64,000 nucleotides of DNA from Aspidapion aeneum (Eukaryota > Arthropoda > Insecta > Coleoptera > Brentidae), in contig OY755038.1 in NCBI GenBank assembly GCA_963576565.1, positions 179,961,452 to 180,025,451 on the forward strand, read 5' to 3'. The position numbers and the translations under genes were made by a program. The notes beneath the pieces were generated by a model that did not search any database, was not told the DNA's origin, and worked only from the letters and a program-made list of their open reading frames with translations. This document shows positions 54,181-64,000 of this stretch, piece by piece. Numbering within the stretch: the first letter of the stretch is position 1; every line of letters begins with the position of its first letter.

Positions 54181-54690
54181 TTTATCGAATATCAAAATCT
54201 CAAGCTCTTTATAATGAAATTTAAAATTTCAAGTTATTAAAATGTCGAATATCTAAAATATAGATAATTAAAATATCACAAATAAAAATCTTAAACAATA
54301 AAAATATTAAAATTAGTGAAAATTAAAATGTCGAATAATTAAAATATTCAAATTATCAAAATTACAAAATATTGAAAGTCGAAATGAACTACCACAACTA
54401 CCTAACTAAAAAACATAACCAACCAACCTAACTAGCCAACTTAACCAAATCAACCAACCAAACCAATCAGCCTAACCAATGAACCTAACCTAACCAACTT
54501 TGAATATTTCAGCTTTTGATTTTTCGATATTTTATAGTTTCGAGATTTTGAACTTTTGATATTTTGAAATTTAATATTCTAATTATTTCACATTTTTTAA
54601 TTACACATTTTGTCTTTGAATTAAAAATTCAACACTTTAAATATTTGAGATTTTTATTATTTAGAATTTTAATTTTCTATAAAATGTATT
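54181..54690. repeat. cryptically simple block, mirror-like halves
   Basis: The left half (54181-54390) is built from variants of AAAATATCGAATAATT. The centre (54395-54505) consists of variants of CCTAACCAA (for example AACCTAACCTAACCAAC). The right half (54505-54690) is built from variants of TTTCGATATTTTGAA, roughly the reverse complement of the left half. Low information content, non-coding. Confidence 0.7.
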
Positions 54691-55030
54691 TTTGTATTTT
54701 GTGTTACCCTGTTTTGAGAAATGTATATACTGAAGAGTATAATACTTAGTGACTATTTTCAAATTATGTAACACTTAGGGGGAATGGGGGTTGCACTACA
54801 CGTAAGGTTTTTTTAATATGTTTTCTTTTCGGAAATTGTGTTAAGAAAGGGAATAATCTGGTTGCGAAACAGCTATTTTTGCCTTAAGTGGGAAATGAAT
54901 GATATAAGAATTTTTTTACTGATTTTGTTAGTCAATGTGCTCTATATTGTTAGATATCACTACTTTTTCTGTTGTGTACCCCAATTCAGGGGAGATGATT
55001 TTATGAAGAAACTCGACGTGTTAACATAGG
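54691..55030. other. no gene recognised
   Basis: AT-rich. The 63-codon frame at 54838-55029 is hydrophobic but has no recognisable family and no supporting context. Confidence 0.45.
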
Positions 55031-55718
55031 CAAGCGATACACCGGCTCTAGGGTTTTTAAGTCCGCTGAATTCAAATCTGCAATTAAAACAAAATTTAGG
55101 GGTAATTTAAAGAAACAGGGGGGCTGAGAATTTATGGTATTGCGGTAAAACTGTTTATGTGGAGACTTAACGAACAAACTTTAATCAGTTTTATTGTTTA
55201 CACCATAAACCAGATTAACCCCTAATCTTTTTTTTACATAATAGTTGAATTCAGCGGACCAAAGAACCTTATAATTAAGGTATCACATAGATATGCTTCT
55301 TTTCTGAATTTTTGTCTAGGATCGCCATCTTCAATATTTCAAAATGGTGGCTGATAAAAATCTTTGGTAAAGTTTGTTCGTTAAGTCTCCATACAAACAG
55401 TTTTACTGCTTACCCCATAAATAACCCCCACCCCTTTAGATTACCCCAAAATATTTTTTGACATTATATTGGGATTTAGCAAACCCAAAAACCCTATAAT
55501 TGGTGTATCGCTTGTGTATGCTTTCCTTTTATTTTTTGTTCACGGTCGCCATTTTGAATATTTAAAATGGCTTTTGCACAAAAATCCCTAGTAAATTTTA
55601 TAATAAGGTTAAGCACAGCTGTCAATATCTGCAAAACAACTTGATTAAAGTTTGCTAGTCAAGTCTCCACACAAACATAAATAGGTTTATCCCAATATGA
55701 TTCCGCCCCCCCCCCCCG
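55031..55718. repeat. repeat block with inverted and direct copies
   Basis: GTCCGCTGAATTCAA (about 55061) and its reverse complement TTGAATTCAGCGGAC (about 55245) face each other. The second half repeats in direct orientation: GGTATCACATAG with CGCCATCTTCAATATTTCAAAATGG (about 55280-55350), then GGTGTATCGCTTG with CGCCATTTTGAATATTTAAAATGG (about 55500-55575). A poly-C tract ends it at about 55705-55718. Non-coding. Confidence 0.65.
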
Positions 55719-56980
55719 CGTTTTTTGAATCACCCCAATTTTTTTTTACTTCAGGTTTGGATTCAACGGAACCTTTTCTTTATATTAAACCTGATAACTA
55801 TCACTATATATATGTATATCTCCCCCCTTTTTCCAGAGAACTTCAAATATTATAGGCACATTCTGGTGTATTACACACCGGAACAAATTTTTTTAACCTC
55901 ATATGTTTTAAAAATGTAAACTGCCCTAATTTTTGAAAGTATGAGACCAGTCCTGTATATTTCCTGATAAAAATCCTGACTGACATAGAGATTTAATAAA
56001 ATTTATTTAAAAAAACACAACTTGTGTAAACTAATGCCTGATTTATCTTGCAACTTATTACTGATTTATTAGCAACATAAAGCGCAATGGATACATTTGG
56101 TGCTTAGTGCATCTTACCATAATAAGCAGGAAGCAAAAAGACAGATAGTCATTATGGAAGAAATAAGTTTGTCCATTGTACAATACTGCCGTACATAAGC
56201 TATAATGCCGTTCTCCAACATTTGGACAATGATGATTTTTTGGTACTGTCTTAATCACAACATTATTCTACATCAATTTTTATACGCAAATATTCTTTAG
56301 CTTTTGTGGTTTTAAAGAAAAATTTAACATACAGTTAGCAAGGAGCATCGTTTTGTTTGTTTATTAGTTTCCGAGTTTTTTTATCAAAACTAGGAAAATT
56401 TTATAGGTAGTTAACGGCGCGGCGTTCTAGCATAAGGACGGCAGAATATGTTGGGTACAACAGCCCTTAATGCACTAAACATGACAGGGATTCTGCATAA
56501 ACCCAGCCTAAAAAATAACGCAACTTATCGGTGAAAGGGAAACAACGACAAACCCTTGCGACTGTAGCAACTCACAACAAAACAAATAATCATGTTCAAA
56601 AGTCACTTGTATTTGCTTTAAAAAAAACCACATATCAAAAAAATAACGCACTATTTAACAAATTAAAAGAACTCGACCTGGTAGAACTTTGCAAAAATAT
56701 TCTGGGAATTTTTGTTTGTTATCATTTCTGTCAATCTGTGTGCGGCTACTAAAAAACCAAGTAAGAAATTTTACTTGTTTACATGCTGATTTTAAACCAA
56801 TCTCAAAAGTTTAGAAACTTGAATTTTTTACATAAAATAGTAAATATGACAAAATATTATATTATGGGAAACATGAAAATAATAAATAATATGGAAAGCA
56901 TATAATTTTCGGATTATACAAGCAATACTTAAAATTTAAAAAAAAAGTTAAGTTGATTTGATTGACGTGACTACGTTCTT
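55719..56980. other. no gene recognised; AT-rich
   Basis: Small open frames (for example 56531-56752) lack recognisable domains. No repeat partner found within the window. Confidence 0.5.
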
Positions 56981-58618
56981 CACCTGCATCTTCCGGGGCT
57001 AATTAGCATTCCAGTTTATGTTACAGTTCCGTGACAAAATGTGATTTTCTTAACTTTTTAGAATTATCACGATCTATATTTGCAATAAAACTTAACAAAA
57101 TACAAAAAATTTCATAATAGCTTCGCCCAAAATTAATTAGTTTCAATTTTTGGTATATTTATTTTATTAGACAGTCTGTACTGGTTTATAGTTGAGAATA
57201 TAAATTAAATTACCGTAATTTTATCTGCATTTTAAAGAACTAAAAGTAAAAATGTATTCCGATAATCCTATGTATTTAAAAAAACTGTTTAAGAAACACA
57301 ACTAGAGTGGTCGTAAAGTACTCGTACTTCACAAATCTCTTTTTCTGTGTGCAACTTTAATTTAGAGCTCTCTAATTCGTGATTTGGCTGCGATGTACCT
57401 CTACGCTAGACGAAGGTACCTACCATTATTTTAGTCCCGTGACTTTCAATTTAACTCTCTTGCATATGATCACTTGACTGAAGTAAATCGATCACTACGC
57501 CAAAACATTCGCTTCTTGGTATTGTACTGCGCGCGCATTAGGATTTTTCGTACGGTTTATGACTGTCGAAAGTGATGATGGAACAGACACAGTATATGAC
57601 ATTAACCGGAATCTTTTTGTTGATGTTTTACGTTAGTAGAAACAAGTCTCTAGCAGTGTCGCACCCAGGAAGATGTCTAAGGGGGGGGGGCGAGGCTTTA
57701 TAATGTCGTATTTTATGGTAATTTATCTTTTTATTTATGAAATATGTAAAAAATATTTTTTTAAAAGCTTATGCCAGCAAAAATAAAGAATTTACTTCTT
57801 CATTTGTAATTTTATCAAAAAAATGTGTGCTACATTTTTTAATCACATTTTTCTTTTTTGGTAAACCCTTTTTTTTCTAACTCCTTAAATTTTAAAATTC
57901 CTATACCTTGAGAAAAGATAAGTGTTGACCCCCATGTTATATGAACTTTTTTCTTATTTTGGCCTCTATTAGCCGGTAAAATATTGTAGGTCATACCGTT
58001 TGAACCCTGTATAAAGAAGGAAGATCTTCCAACTTCAATGCCAGAGATAACAATTTTCAAGAGATGACAATTTTAGCTCACACATATACTATACTATAGT
58101 AGTGTGAGCTATGGCGATCCTAATTTTTTCGAGAAAAAAAAAGTTGCTCCGATTTCAAAATTTTTTATATATCTTTGCGTTTCAGATGATTTTGAAACTT
58201 TTTTGTTGCGCCGTCTGTCTGTCTGTCTGTCTGTCTGTCTGTATGTCTGTCTGTCTGTATGTCTGTAACGACCAACGCGCATAACTCAAAAACCGCTTGG
58301 CCGATTTTAATGAAATTTGGTACCTAGGCTGGGCCTTGGGCCGAGATGGTCCCATTTAAAAATGAACAAAATCCACCGAACACAAACCAAATAAAAGGGT
58401 GGGGGTAGATTTCAAAAATTAGAGTTTATGTAAAAATATGGCGTGTGTGATATCGAACGAAAGGTAATTAAGTCTGGAGTTAAACAAAATACATTTTAAT
58501 TTATTTTAAAAAAGGTGTGGGGGTATATTTCAAAAATTAGAGTTTAAGTGAAAATATGGCGTGTGTGATATCAAACGAAAGGTAATTGAGTGCTACGTTC
58601 TTTTAACATCGCAACTAT
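56981..58618 (+). repeat. 1638-bp tandem duplication, copy A
   Basis: Begins CACCTGCATCTTCCGGGGC. Nearly identical to copy B; by eye one substitution (A at about 57427 versus C in B). The last ~30 bp (TACGTTCTTTTAACATCGC) differ from copy B and resemble sequence just before copy A, so the junction involved short homology with filler DNA. Includes a truncated hairpin-ended repeat from 58075. The 73-codon frame on the minus strand (57839-58060) is identical in both copies but unrecognised. Confidence 0.93.
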
Positions 58619-60256
58619 CACCTGCATCTTCCGGGGCTAATTAGCATTCCAGTTTATGTTACAGTTCCGTGACAAAATGTGATTTTCTTAACTTTTTAGA
58701 ATTATCACGATCTATATTTGCAATAAAACTTAACAAAATACAAAAAATTTCATAATAGCTTCGCCCAAAATTAATTAGTTTCAATTTTTGGTATATTTAT
58801 TTTATTAGACAGTCTGTACTGGTTTATAGTTGAGAATATAAATTAAATTACCGTAATTTTATCTGCATTTTAAAGAACTAAAAGTAAAAATGTATTCCGA
58901 TAATCCTATGTATTTAAAAAAACTGTTTAAGAAACACAACTAGAGTGGTCGTAAAGTACTCGTACTTCACAAATCTCTTTTTCTGTGTGCAACTTTAATT
59001 TAGAGCTCTCTAATTCGTGATTTGGCTGCGATGTACCTCTACGCTAGACGAAGGTACCTACCATTCTTTTAGTCCCGTGACTTTCAATTTAACTCTCTTG
59101 CATATGATCACTTGACTGAAGTAAATCGATCACTACGCCAAAACATTCGCTTCTTGGTATTGTACTGCGCGCGCATTAGGATTTTTCGTACGGTTTATGA
59201 CTGTCGAAAGTGATGATGGAACAGACACAGTATATGACATTAACCGGAATCTTTTTGTTGATGTTTTACGTTAGTAGAAACAAGTCTCTAGCAGTGTCGC
59301 ACCCAGGAAGATGTCTAAGGGGGGGGGGCGAGGCTTTATAATGTCGTATTTTATGGTAATTTATCTTTTTATTTATGAAATATGTAAAAAATATTTTTTT
59401 AAAAGCTTATGCCAGCAAAAATAAAGAATTTACTTCTTCATTTGTAATTTTATCAAAAAAATGTGTGCTACATTTTTTAATCACATTTTTCTTTTTTGGT
59501 AAACCCTTTTTTTTCTAACTCCTTAAATTTTAAAATTCCTATACCTTGAGAAAAGATAAGTGTTGACCCCCATGTTATATGAACTTTTTTCTTATTTTGG
59601 CCTCTATTAGCCGGTAAAATATTGTAGGTCATACCGTTTGAACCCTGTATAAAGAAGGAAGATCTTCCAACTTCAATGCCAGAGATAACAATTTTCAAGA
59701 GATGACAATTTTAGCTCACACATATACTATACTATAGTAGTGTGAGCTATGGCGATCCTAATTTTTTCGAGAAAAAAAAAGTTGCTCCGATTTCAAAATT
59801 TTTTATATATCTTTGCGTTTCAGATGATTTTGAAACTTTTTTGTTGCGCCGTCTGTCTGTCTGTCTGTCTGTCTGTCTGTATGTCTGTCTGTCTGTATGT
59901 CTGTAACGACCAACGCGCATAACTCAAAAACCGCTTGGCCGATTTTAATGAAATTTGGTACCTAGGCTGGGCCTTGGGCCGAGATGGTCCCATTTAAAAA
60001 TGAACAAAATCCACCGAACACAAACCAAATAAAAGGGTGGGGGTAGATTTCAAAAATTAGAGTTTATGTAAAAATATGGCGTGTGTGATATCGAACGAAA
60101 GGTAATTAAGTCTGGAGTTAAACAAAATACATTTTAATTTATTTTAAAAAAGGTGTGGGGGTATATTTCAAAAATTAGAGTTTAAGTGAAAATATGGCGT
60201 GTGTGATATCAAACGAAAGGTAATTGAGTGCGGAGTTTAACAAAATACATTTTAGT
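58619..60256 (+). repeat. 1638-bp tandem duplication, copy B
   Basis: Second copy; every landmark is offset by exactly 1638 bp from copy A. Sequence after the hairpin-ended repeat continues beyond the duplicated length, giving the full repeat there. Confidence 0.93.
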
Positions 60257-60459
60257 TTTTGTTTTTTTTAAGGGTGGGGGTAGATTTCAAAAATTCAAAA
60301 ATCATGTCAAAACATGGCTTGTGTGATATCAAACAAAAGGTAATTTAGTCTGGAGTTAAATAAAATATATTTCAGTTTTTAGTTATATTAGCTCACACAT
60401 ACACTATAACTATAGTACCCAGTGTGAGCTTAGGGGCCCATATATTGGCAGAGTATTTT
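59713..60459 (+). repeat. hairpin-ended repeat, full copy 1
   Basis: Starts with a 36-nt hairpin (59713-59748: AGCTCACAC pairing with GTGTGAGCT). It then has a (GTCT)n tract (about 59850-59905), CGCTTGGCCGATTTTAATG and three ~125-bp subrepeats that begin GGGTGGGGGTAGATTTC. It closes with a similar hairpin (about 60391-60430) followed by TAGGGGCCCATATATTGG. No coding potential. A truncated copy lies at 58075-58590. Confidence 0.8.
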
Positions 60460-60540
60460 AACTGTTTATAATGCTGCTGGGTTACGCCAACATCGGCGTC
60501 GGCGTCGGTCGCGCCTCGCTGATTCTTATTCATAAATATT

Positions 60541-60678
60541 AGCTCACACATATACTATACTATAGTAGTGTGAGCTATGGTGATCCTAATTTTTTCGAGA
60601 AAAAAAAAGTTGCTCCGATTTCAAAAATTTTTATATATCTTTGCGTTTCAGATGATTTTGAAACTTTTTTGTTGCGCC

Positions 60679-60712
<34 letters not shown>

Positions 60713-61292
60713 ATGTCTGTCTGTCTGTATGTCTGTAACGACCAACGCGCATAACTCAAAAACCGCTTGGCCGATTTTAATGAAATTTGGTACCTAGGCT
60801 GGGTCTTGGGTCGAGATGGTCCCATTTAAAAATGAACAAAATCCACCGAACAGAAACCAAATAAAAGGGTGGGGGTAGATTTCAAAAATTAGAGTTTATG
60901 TGAAAATATGGCGTGTGTGATATCAAACGAAAGGTAATTGAGTCTGCAGTTAAACAAAATACAATTTAATTTATTTAAAAAAAAAGGGTGGGGGTATATT
61001 TTAAAAATTAGAGTTTAAGTGAAAATATGGTGTGTGTGATATCAAACGAAAAGTAATTGAGTCCGGAGTTTAACAAAATACATTTTAGTTTTTTGTTTTT
61101 TTTAAGGGTGGGGGTAGATTTCAAAAATTTGAGTTTAAGTCAAAACATGGCTTGTGTGGTATCAAACAAAAGGTAATTTAGTCTGGAGTTAAATAAAATA
61201 TATTTCAGTTTTAAGTTATATTAGCTCACACGTACACTATAACTATAGTACCTAGTGTGAGCTTAGGGGCCCATATATTGGCAGAGTATTTT
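60541..61292 (+). repeat. hairpin-ended repeat, full copy 2
   Basis: Same plan as 59713-60459 in the same orientation: opening hairpin 60541-60576, (GTCT)n, three subrepeats, closing hairpin about 61222-61263 and the same TAGGGGCCCATATATTGG tail. The ~80-bp spacer between the copies is GC-richer (GGCGTCGGCGTCGG). Confidence 0.8.
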
Positions 61293-61573
61293 TAACGGTA
61301 TTAGAAAGTTAAAATATTATCCATGAATTTAGAAACAAAACTATCCCAACCAAAAAATAAGGATAAAAATTGTAAAAGTATTATTTTATTTTTATTCTAC
61401 ACGTATTAATATTAAAAGTTATCAAACGTGAAATTTAGTACCCGTGAATTTAAAAATCAAACAAGTTTCGTGGCTAATCGGGTAAAAAATGAGTTTTTGT
61501 ATCTCTCTTATTTTTCCCTGGGTAGCTTGAAAGCTTAACCTCACGGGGGCCAAGATCTAATGGACACCTAATA

Positions 61574-61613
61574 AGTGTTGACAGGTAACTGTTGTCCTTA
61601 TGGGACTCCTCAG
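61574..61613 (-). ncRNA. decayed hammerhead, minus arm
   Basis: Retains CTGAGGA, GTCC-loop-GGAC and GTC followed by AACACT, but the GAAA box has lost bases and the upstream stem I strand is changed. Inactive by inspection. Confidence 0.6.
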
Positions 61614-61700
61614 CTTCTTGCGAGAGTTTTCTCACTATTTACATAGGATTAGAGACAAAACCATCTAATTAACTTCGCAAAAGTGTCACCTTGACCAAGC

Positions 61701-61748
61701 AGTGTTCTGAGGAGTCCCATAAGGACGAAACAGTAAACTGGTAACACT
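61701..61748 (+). ncRNA. hammerhead, plus arm, altered cleavage site
   Basis: Stem I AGTGTT/AACACT, CTGAGGA, stem II GTCC/GGAC and GAAA are intact. The stem III end reads CTGGT instead of CTGTC, so the canonical GTC triplet is lost. Cleavage is doubtful. Confidence 0.65.
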
Positions 61749-61873
61749 TGTCCATTAGATCTTGGACTCCCGTAAGTTTAAGCTTTCAAGCTACCCACGG
61801 ACAAATATGAGAGAAACCAAAACTCCTTTTTTACTCGATTAGCCAAAAAACTTGTTTGATTATTAAAAGTTAT

Positions 61874-62211
61874 ATTGTTTCCATTCATCAATAACAGATC
61901 GTTTTTATTTTAAATGAATGTTTTGTAAGAAGTCCAGTGTTAATAATATAAAATTGTGTCTCTTTCTTGAGCATTTTAAAGCGTATTTGCAAGTTTCCTC
62001 TTCCAGTGGTTTATTTTTCCAAAGGCAAAATAATAAAGTCTCCGTAAACCTGATTCAAGGTTTATTAGAGGTTCAAATGAACCAGAAACAGATAACATTC
62101 AGCATTTGCTTTAGCCATCGTCAAACCACGTATTTATCGCTTTTCGAGATATATTTTAAAATGGCCTGATAAAAGCTCTGGAAGATTACTTGCTCACAAA
62201 AAAAGTTTCAA
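61874..62211. other. no gene recognised
   Basis: The 83-codon frame at 61918-62169 has no recognisable domain. Sequence looks unique in the window. Confidence 0.45.
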
Positions 62212-62705
62212 GGCCGTTTGACAGTCATAAAACCGTCCGAAAAATCCTATTTGCTTTTCAGTTCGACGTTGTACTGTTATCGGACAGTTAGTTCTCCGTT
62301 AATCAGGCCACTTAAACCGGCTTTGGCCTACTTTGAAATACAAGAATTGAAGACAGCCGCATTAGAAATGATTGCACTCTCTCTTTTCTTTGTCTGTGTT
62401 TATCATATATTGCACTGGAAAAATTGTATATAAAACACACACATCTCTAGTTTACAGCACCTGAGATGAAAATATACCATAAAATTACATTAAATTTACA
62501 TTTGTCTGAGAAAATTCAAAAAACAGTGAATAACTCAAAAAATTAAAATTTTTGTCAAAACAAATTTTTAACACGTGACTAAATGCCGGGAAAGCTACGT
62601 AAATATACAAATATTTTTTAAATTTCCAAAAAAAATTGTGCAACAATTGCAGTATCCTTTGATTTTTTTGCAAGAGCCTCTTAATTTTTATTACTACGGG
62701 ACTGC
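62212..62705. repeat. interspersed repeat A, copy 2
   Basis: Same orientation as 33285-33837, with shared anchors as listed there and moderate divergence. Confidence 0.7.
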
Positions 62706-62974
62706 GGAATGTAGGTATATTACATGGAAAAAAGCTATACTGGCCATACGGTAGACTGTTTAGGCAAAAAAAAACTAGTTTAACAGGTGATTGGATAGGA
62801 ACAGAAACATAAGGGTTTACCCTGATCGCAGCAAATCCCGGTGACCTGTGAACTAAAAGTAAAAAAAAGAGGGGCAACACCGGATGTGAAATTTTACACC
62901 AGATTTGGCGAAAAAACAAACGACTTCGCTTTAAGGCATCGACATTAAGGTCATTAACTATATATACCTACCAA

Positions 62975-63490
62975 GCTACAAAATGTGATTTTCCTAACTT
63001 CTTAGAAGTATCACGATCTCTATTTCCTGAAATTGAATAAAATCACAAAAACTTTGTGAATATTAAGGCTTCCTATAATATATAGGTAATTTTACAAATA
63101 TTTTGTAAAAATAAAATTACAAAATACAAATAAATACATATACAAATTTCACACAAAACTTGTGATATTGGAAAAAATAAATACTTTTTCACAAGTTTCG
63201 ACCAAAAATATGTGCTAATGCAAGTTCGTTTTAATTTTTGGTATATTTAGTTTATTACAGTCTGTAGTGGTTTATAGTTTGTGAATATCAATTAAATGAA
63301 TGTAATTTTATCTGCATCTTAAAGAACTAATATTAAAAATATATTATGATAATCCTATGTAATTGTGCAATCCTTTCTGTGTGTAACTTTAATTTCGTGC
63401 TCTTAAATTCATATGTTGCCTTCGATCTATCTTTACGCGAGACGACGAAACCTACCCTTTCTTTTAGTCACGTGATTTTCACCTCTAGTC
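62975..63490. repeat. diverged third copy of the 57020-57480 segment
   Basis: Shares AAAATGTGATTTTC, ATCACGATCT, TTTGGTATATTTA, CAGTCTGTA, TTTATCTGCAT and GATAATCCTATGTA with copy A of the 1638-bp duplication, in the same order and orientation but with many differences. The duplication therefore contains an older dispersed repeat. Confidence 0.7.
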
Positions 63491-64000
63491 GCCGTCGTGG
63501 TGTTGCCACGCACTTTTAAAGTGTTAAAACTTAAAATAAAATTTATTGAAATATAAAAATAACAAAAATATATATTGAAGAATCATTTTAAAAAAAAATA
63601 CTAAGTGAGAAAGAGCTGCCGGTGCGTTGCAAAGAATACCCGGTGTATCCAGAGTTCCGAGAGCTTTGGGGAGGGTTTATAAAATAAATTAATTGAACTG
63701 AACACTAAAATGAGCGCCAGGAAGAGGCGAACCTTCCAATTCTTCGAAGTTTTGAAAACACTAGCCTCACGCAATAAATTAATGCATTTGTAAATAAAAT
63801 GTTTTATGAAATTTTTAGTAAAATTGATGTGATTAAATTATTTAAATTAATCAATCGCATTAATTGTTATAGCAATATATTTTTCTCCTATAAAAATAAA
63901 TGAAATAATAAGTCAGATTTACTCCTGTATACCTGCGTTCTAATTGAATATTTTATCAATTTAAAAGAAACATTTTCAATTACAAGTTAACTTATTAAAT
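63491..64000. other. no gene recognised
   Basis: AT-rich tail of the window. A small GC-rich patch (CTCTAGTCGCCGTCGTGG) lies at about 63483-63500. Nothing else recognised. Confidence 0.5.

Larger units (their letters stand above)
61424..61860. mobile_element. hammerhead retrozyme-like element, back-to-back copy
   Basis: Same family as 29406-30295, flanked by a perfect 13-bp duplication TATTAAAAGTTAT (61411-61423 and 61861-61873). It consists of a minus-sense 3' part (61424 to about 61630) joined to a plus-sense 3' part (about 61631-61860), so both 3' ends point outward. Its right end stops at CTTGTTTGAT and its left end has the same ~35-nt extension as the other copy. More diverged, with damaged ribozymes. 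Confidence 0.85.

Noticed and set aside
57839..58060. 73-codon minus frame duplicated at 59477-59698
   Set aside because: Identity between copies is explained by the 1638-bp duplication, not by selection; no domain seen.
1..64000. CRISPR arrays, bacterial operons, rRNA or tRNA genes
   Set aside because: No short direct repeats with unique spacers, no ribosome-binding-site-linked gene runs, and no cloverleaf or rRNA core motif noticed; the content is eukaryotic transposons.

Overview
The window looks like transposon-dense, AT-rich nuclear DNA from an arthropod, most likely an insect with a large repeat-rich genome. The repertoire points that way: two BEL/Pao LTR retrotransposons, a Penelope-like element (PLE) with a GIY-YIG endonuclease, a Tc1/mariner-like transposase relic, LINE copies and hAT-like MITEs. 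The order cannot be fixed from the sequence. I see no convincing host gene; the best candidate is one weak terminal-exon-like segment near position 917. No tRNA, rRNA or CRISPR array was recognised.

Layout. 1-2430: unremarkable DNA. 2431-21082: nested elements. A ~130-bp tandem repeat is split by a decayed BEL/Pao element (3346-10151, minus). Next come two ~400-bp inverted arms (10677-11087 and 20620-21005) that enclose a degenerate Tc1/mariner-type transposase (16707-17545), a LINE relic (17742-20535) and a PLE inverted dimer (11101-16530) flanked by a perfect 13-bp target duplication. 21541-26997: a 454-bp tandem repeat that reverses orientation at 23580 and is interrupted by an RTE-like LINE with an open reading frame. 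28098-28991: a 272-bp direct tandem repeat. 29144-32395: an orphan terminal-inverted-repeat element holding smaller insertions. 33858-52773: an 18.9-kb LTR element on the minus strand with no recognisable gag or pol of its own and several private tandem arrays; a younger BEL/Pao element (37017-44608, minus) sits inside it. 53-64 kb: LINE fragment, cryptically simple DNA, a 1638-bp near-perfect tandem duplication and hairpin-ended repeats.

The most interesting signal is a recurrent self-cleaving RNA motif. Elements at 29406-30295 and 61424-61860 and the 454-bp array all carry type I hammerhead ribozyme cores, with complementary stem I strands, the CUGANGA and GAAA boxes and, in the best copies, a GUC cleavage triplet. 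The PLE 3' ends and the 272-bp repeat carry weaker hammerhead-like versions. The first three groups share the PLE's insertion style: a central inversion with 3' ends facing outward, target duplications of about 12-13 bp, and one end extended by some 30-46 nt. This suggests several families of non-autonomous, retrozyme-like elements that use Penelope-type machinery. The co-mobilisation part is inference; the ribozyme cores, periods and target duplications are read directly from the sequence.
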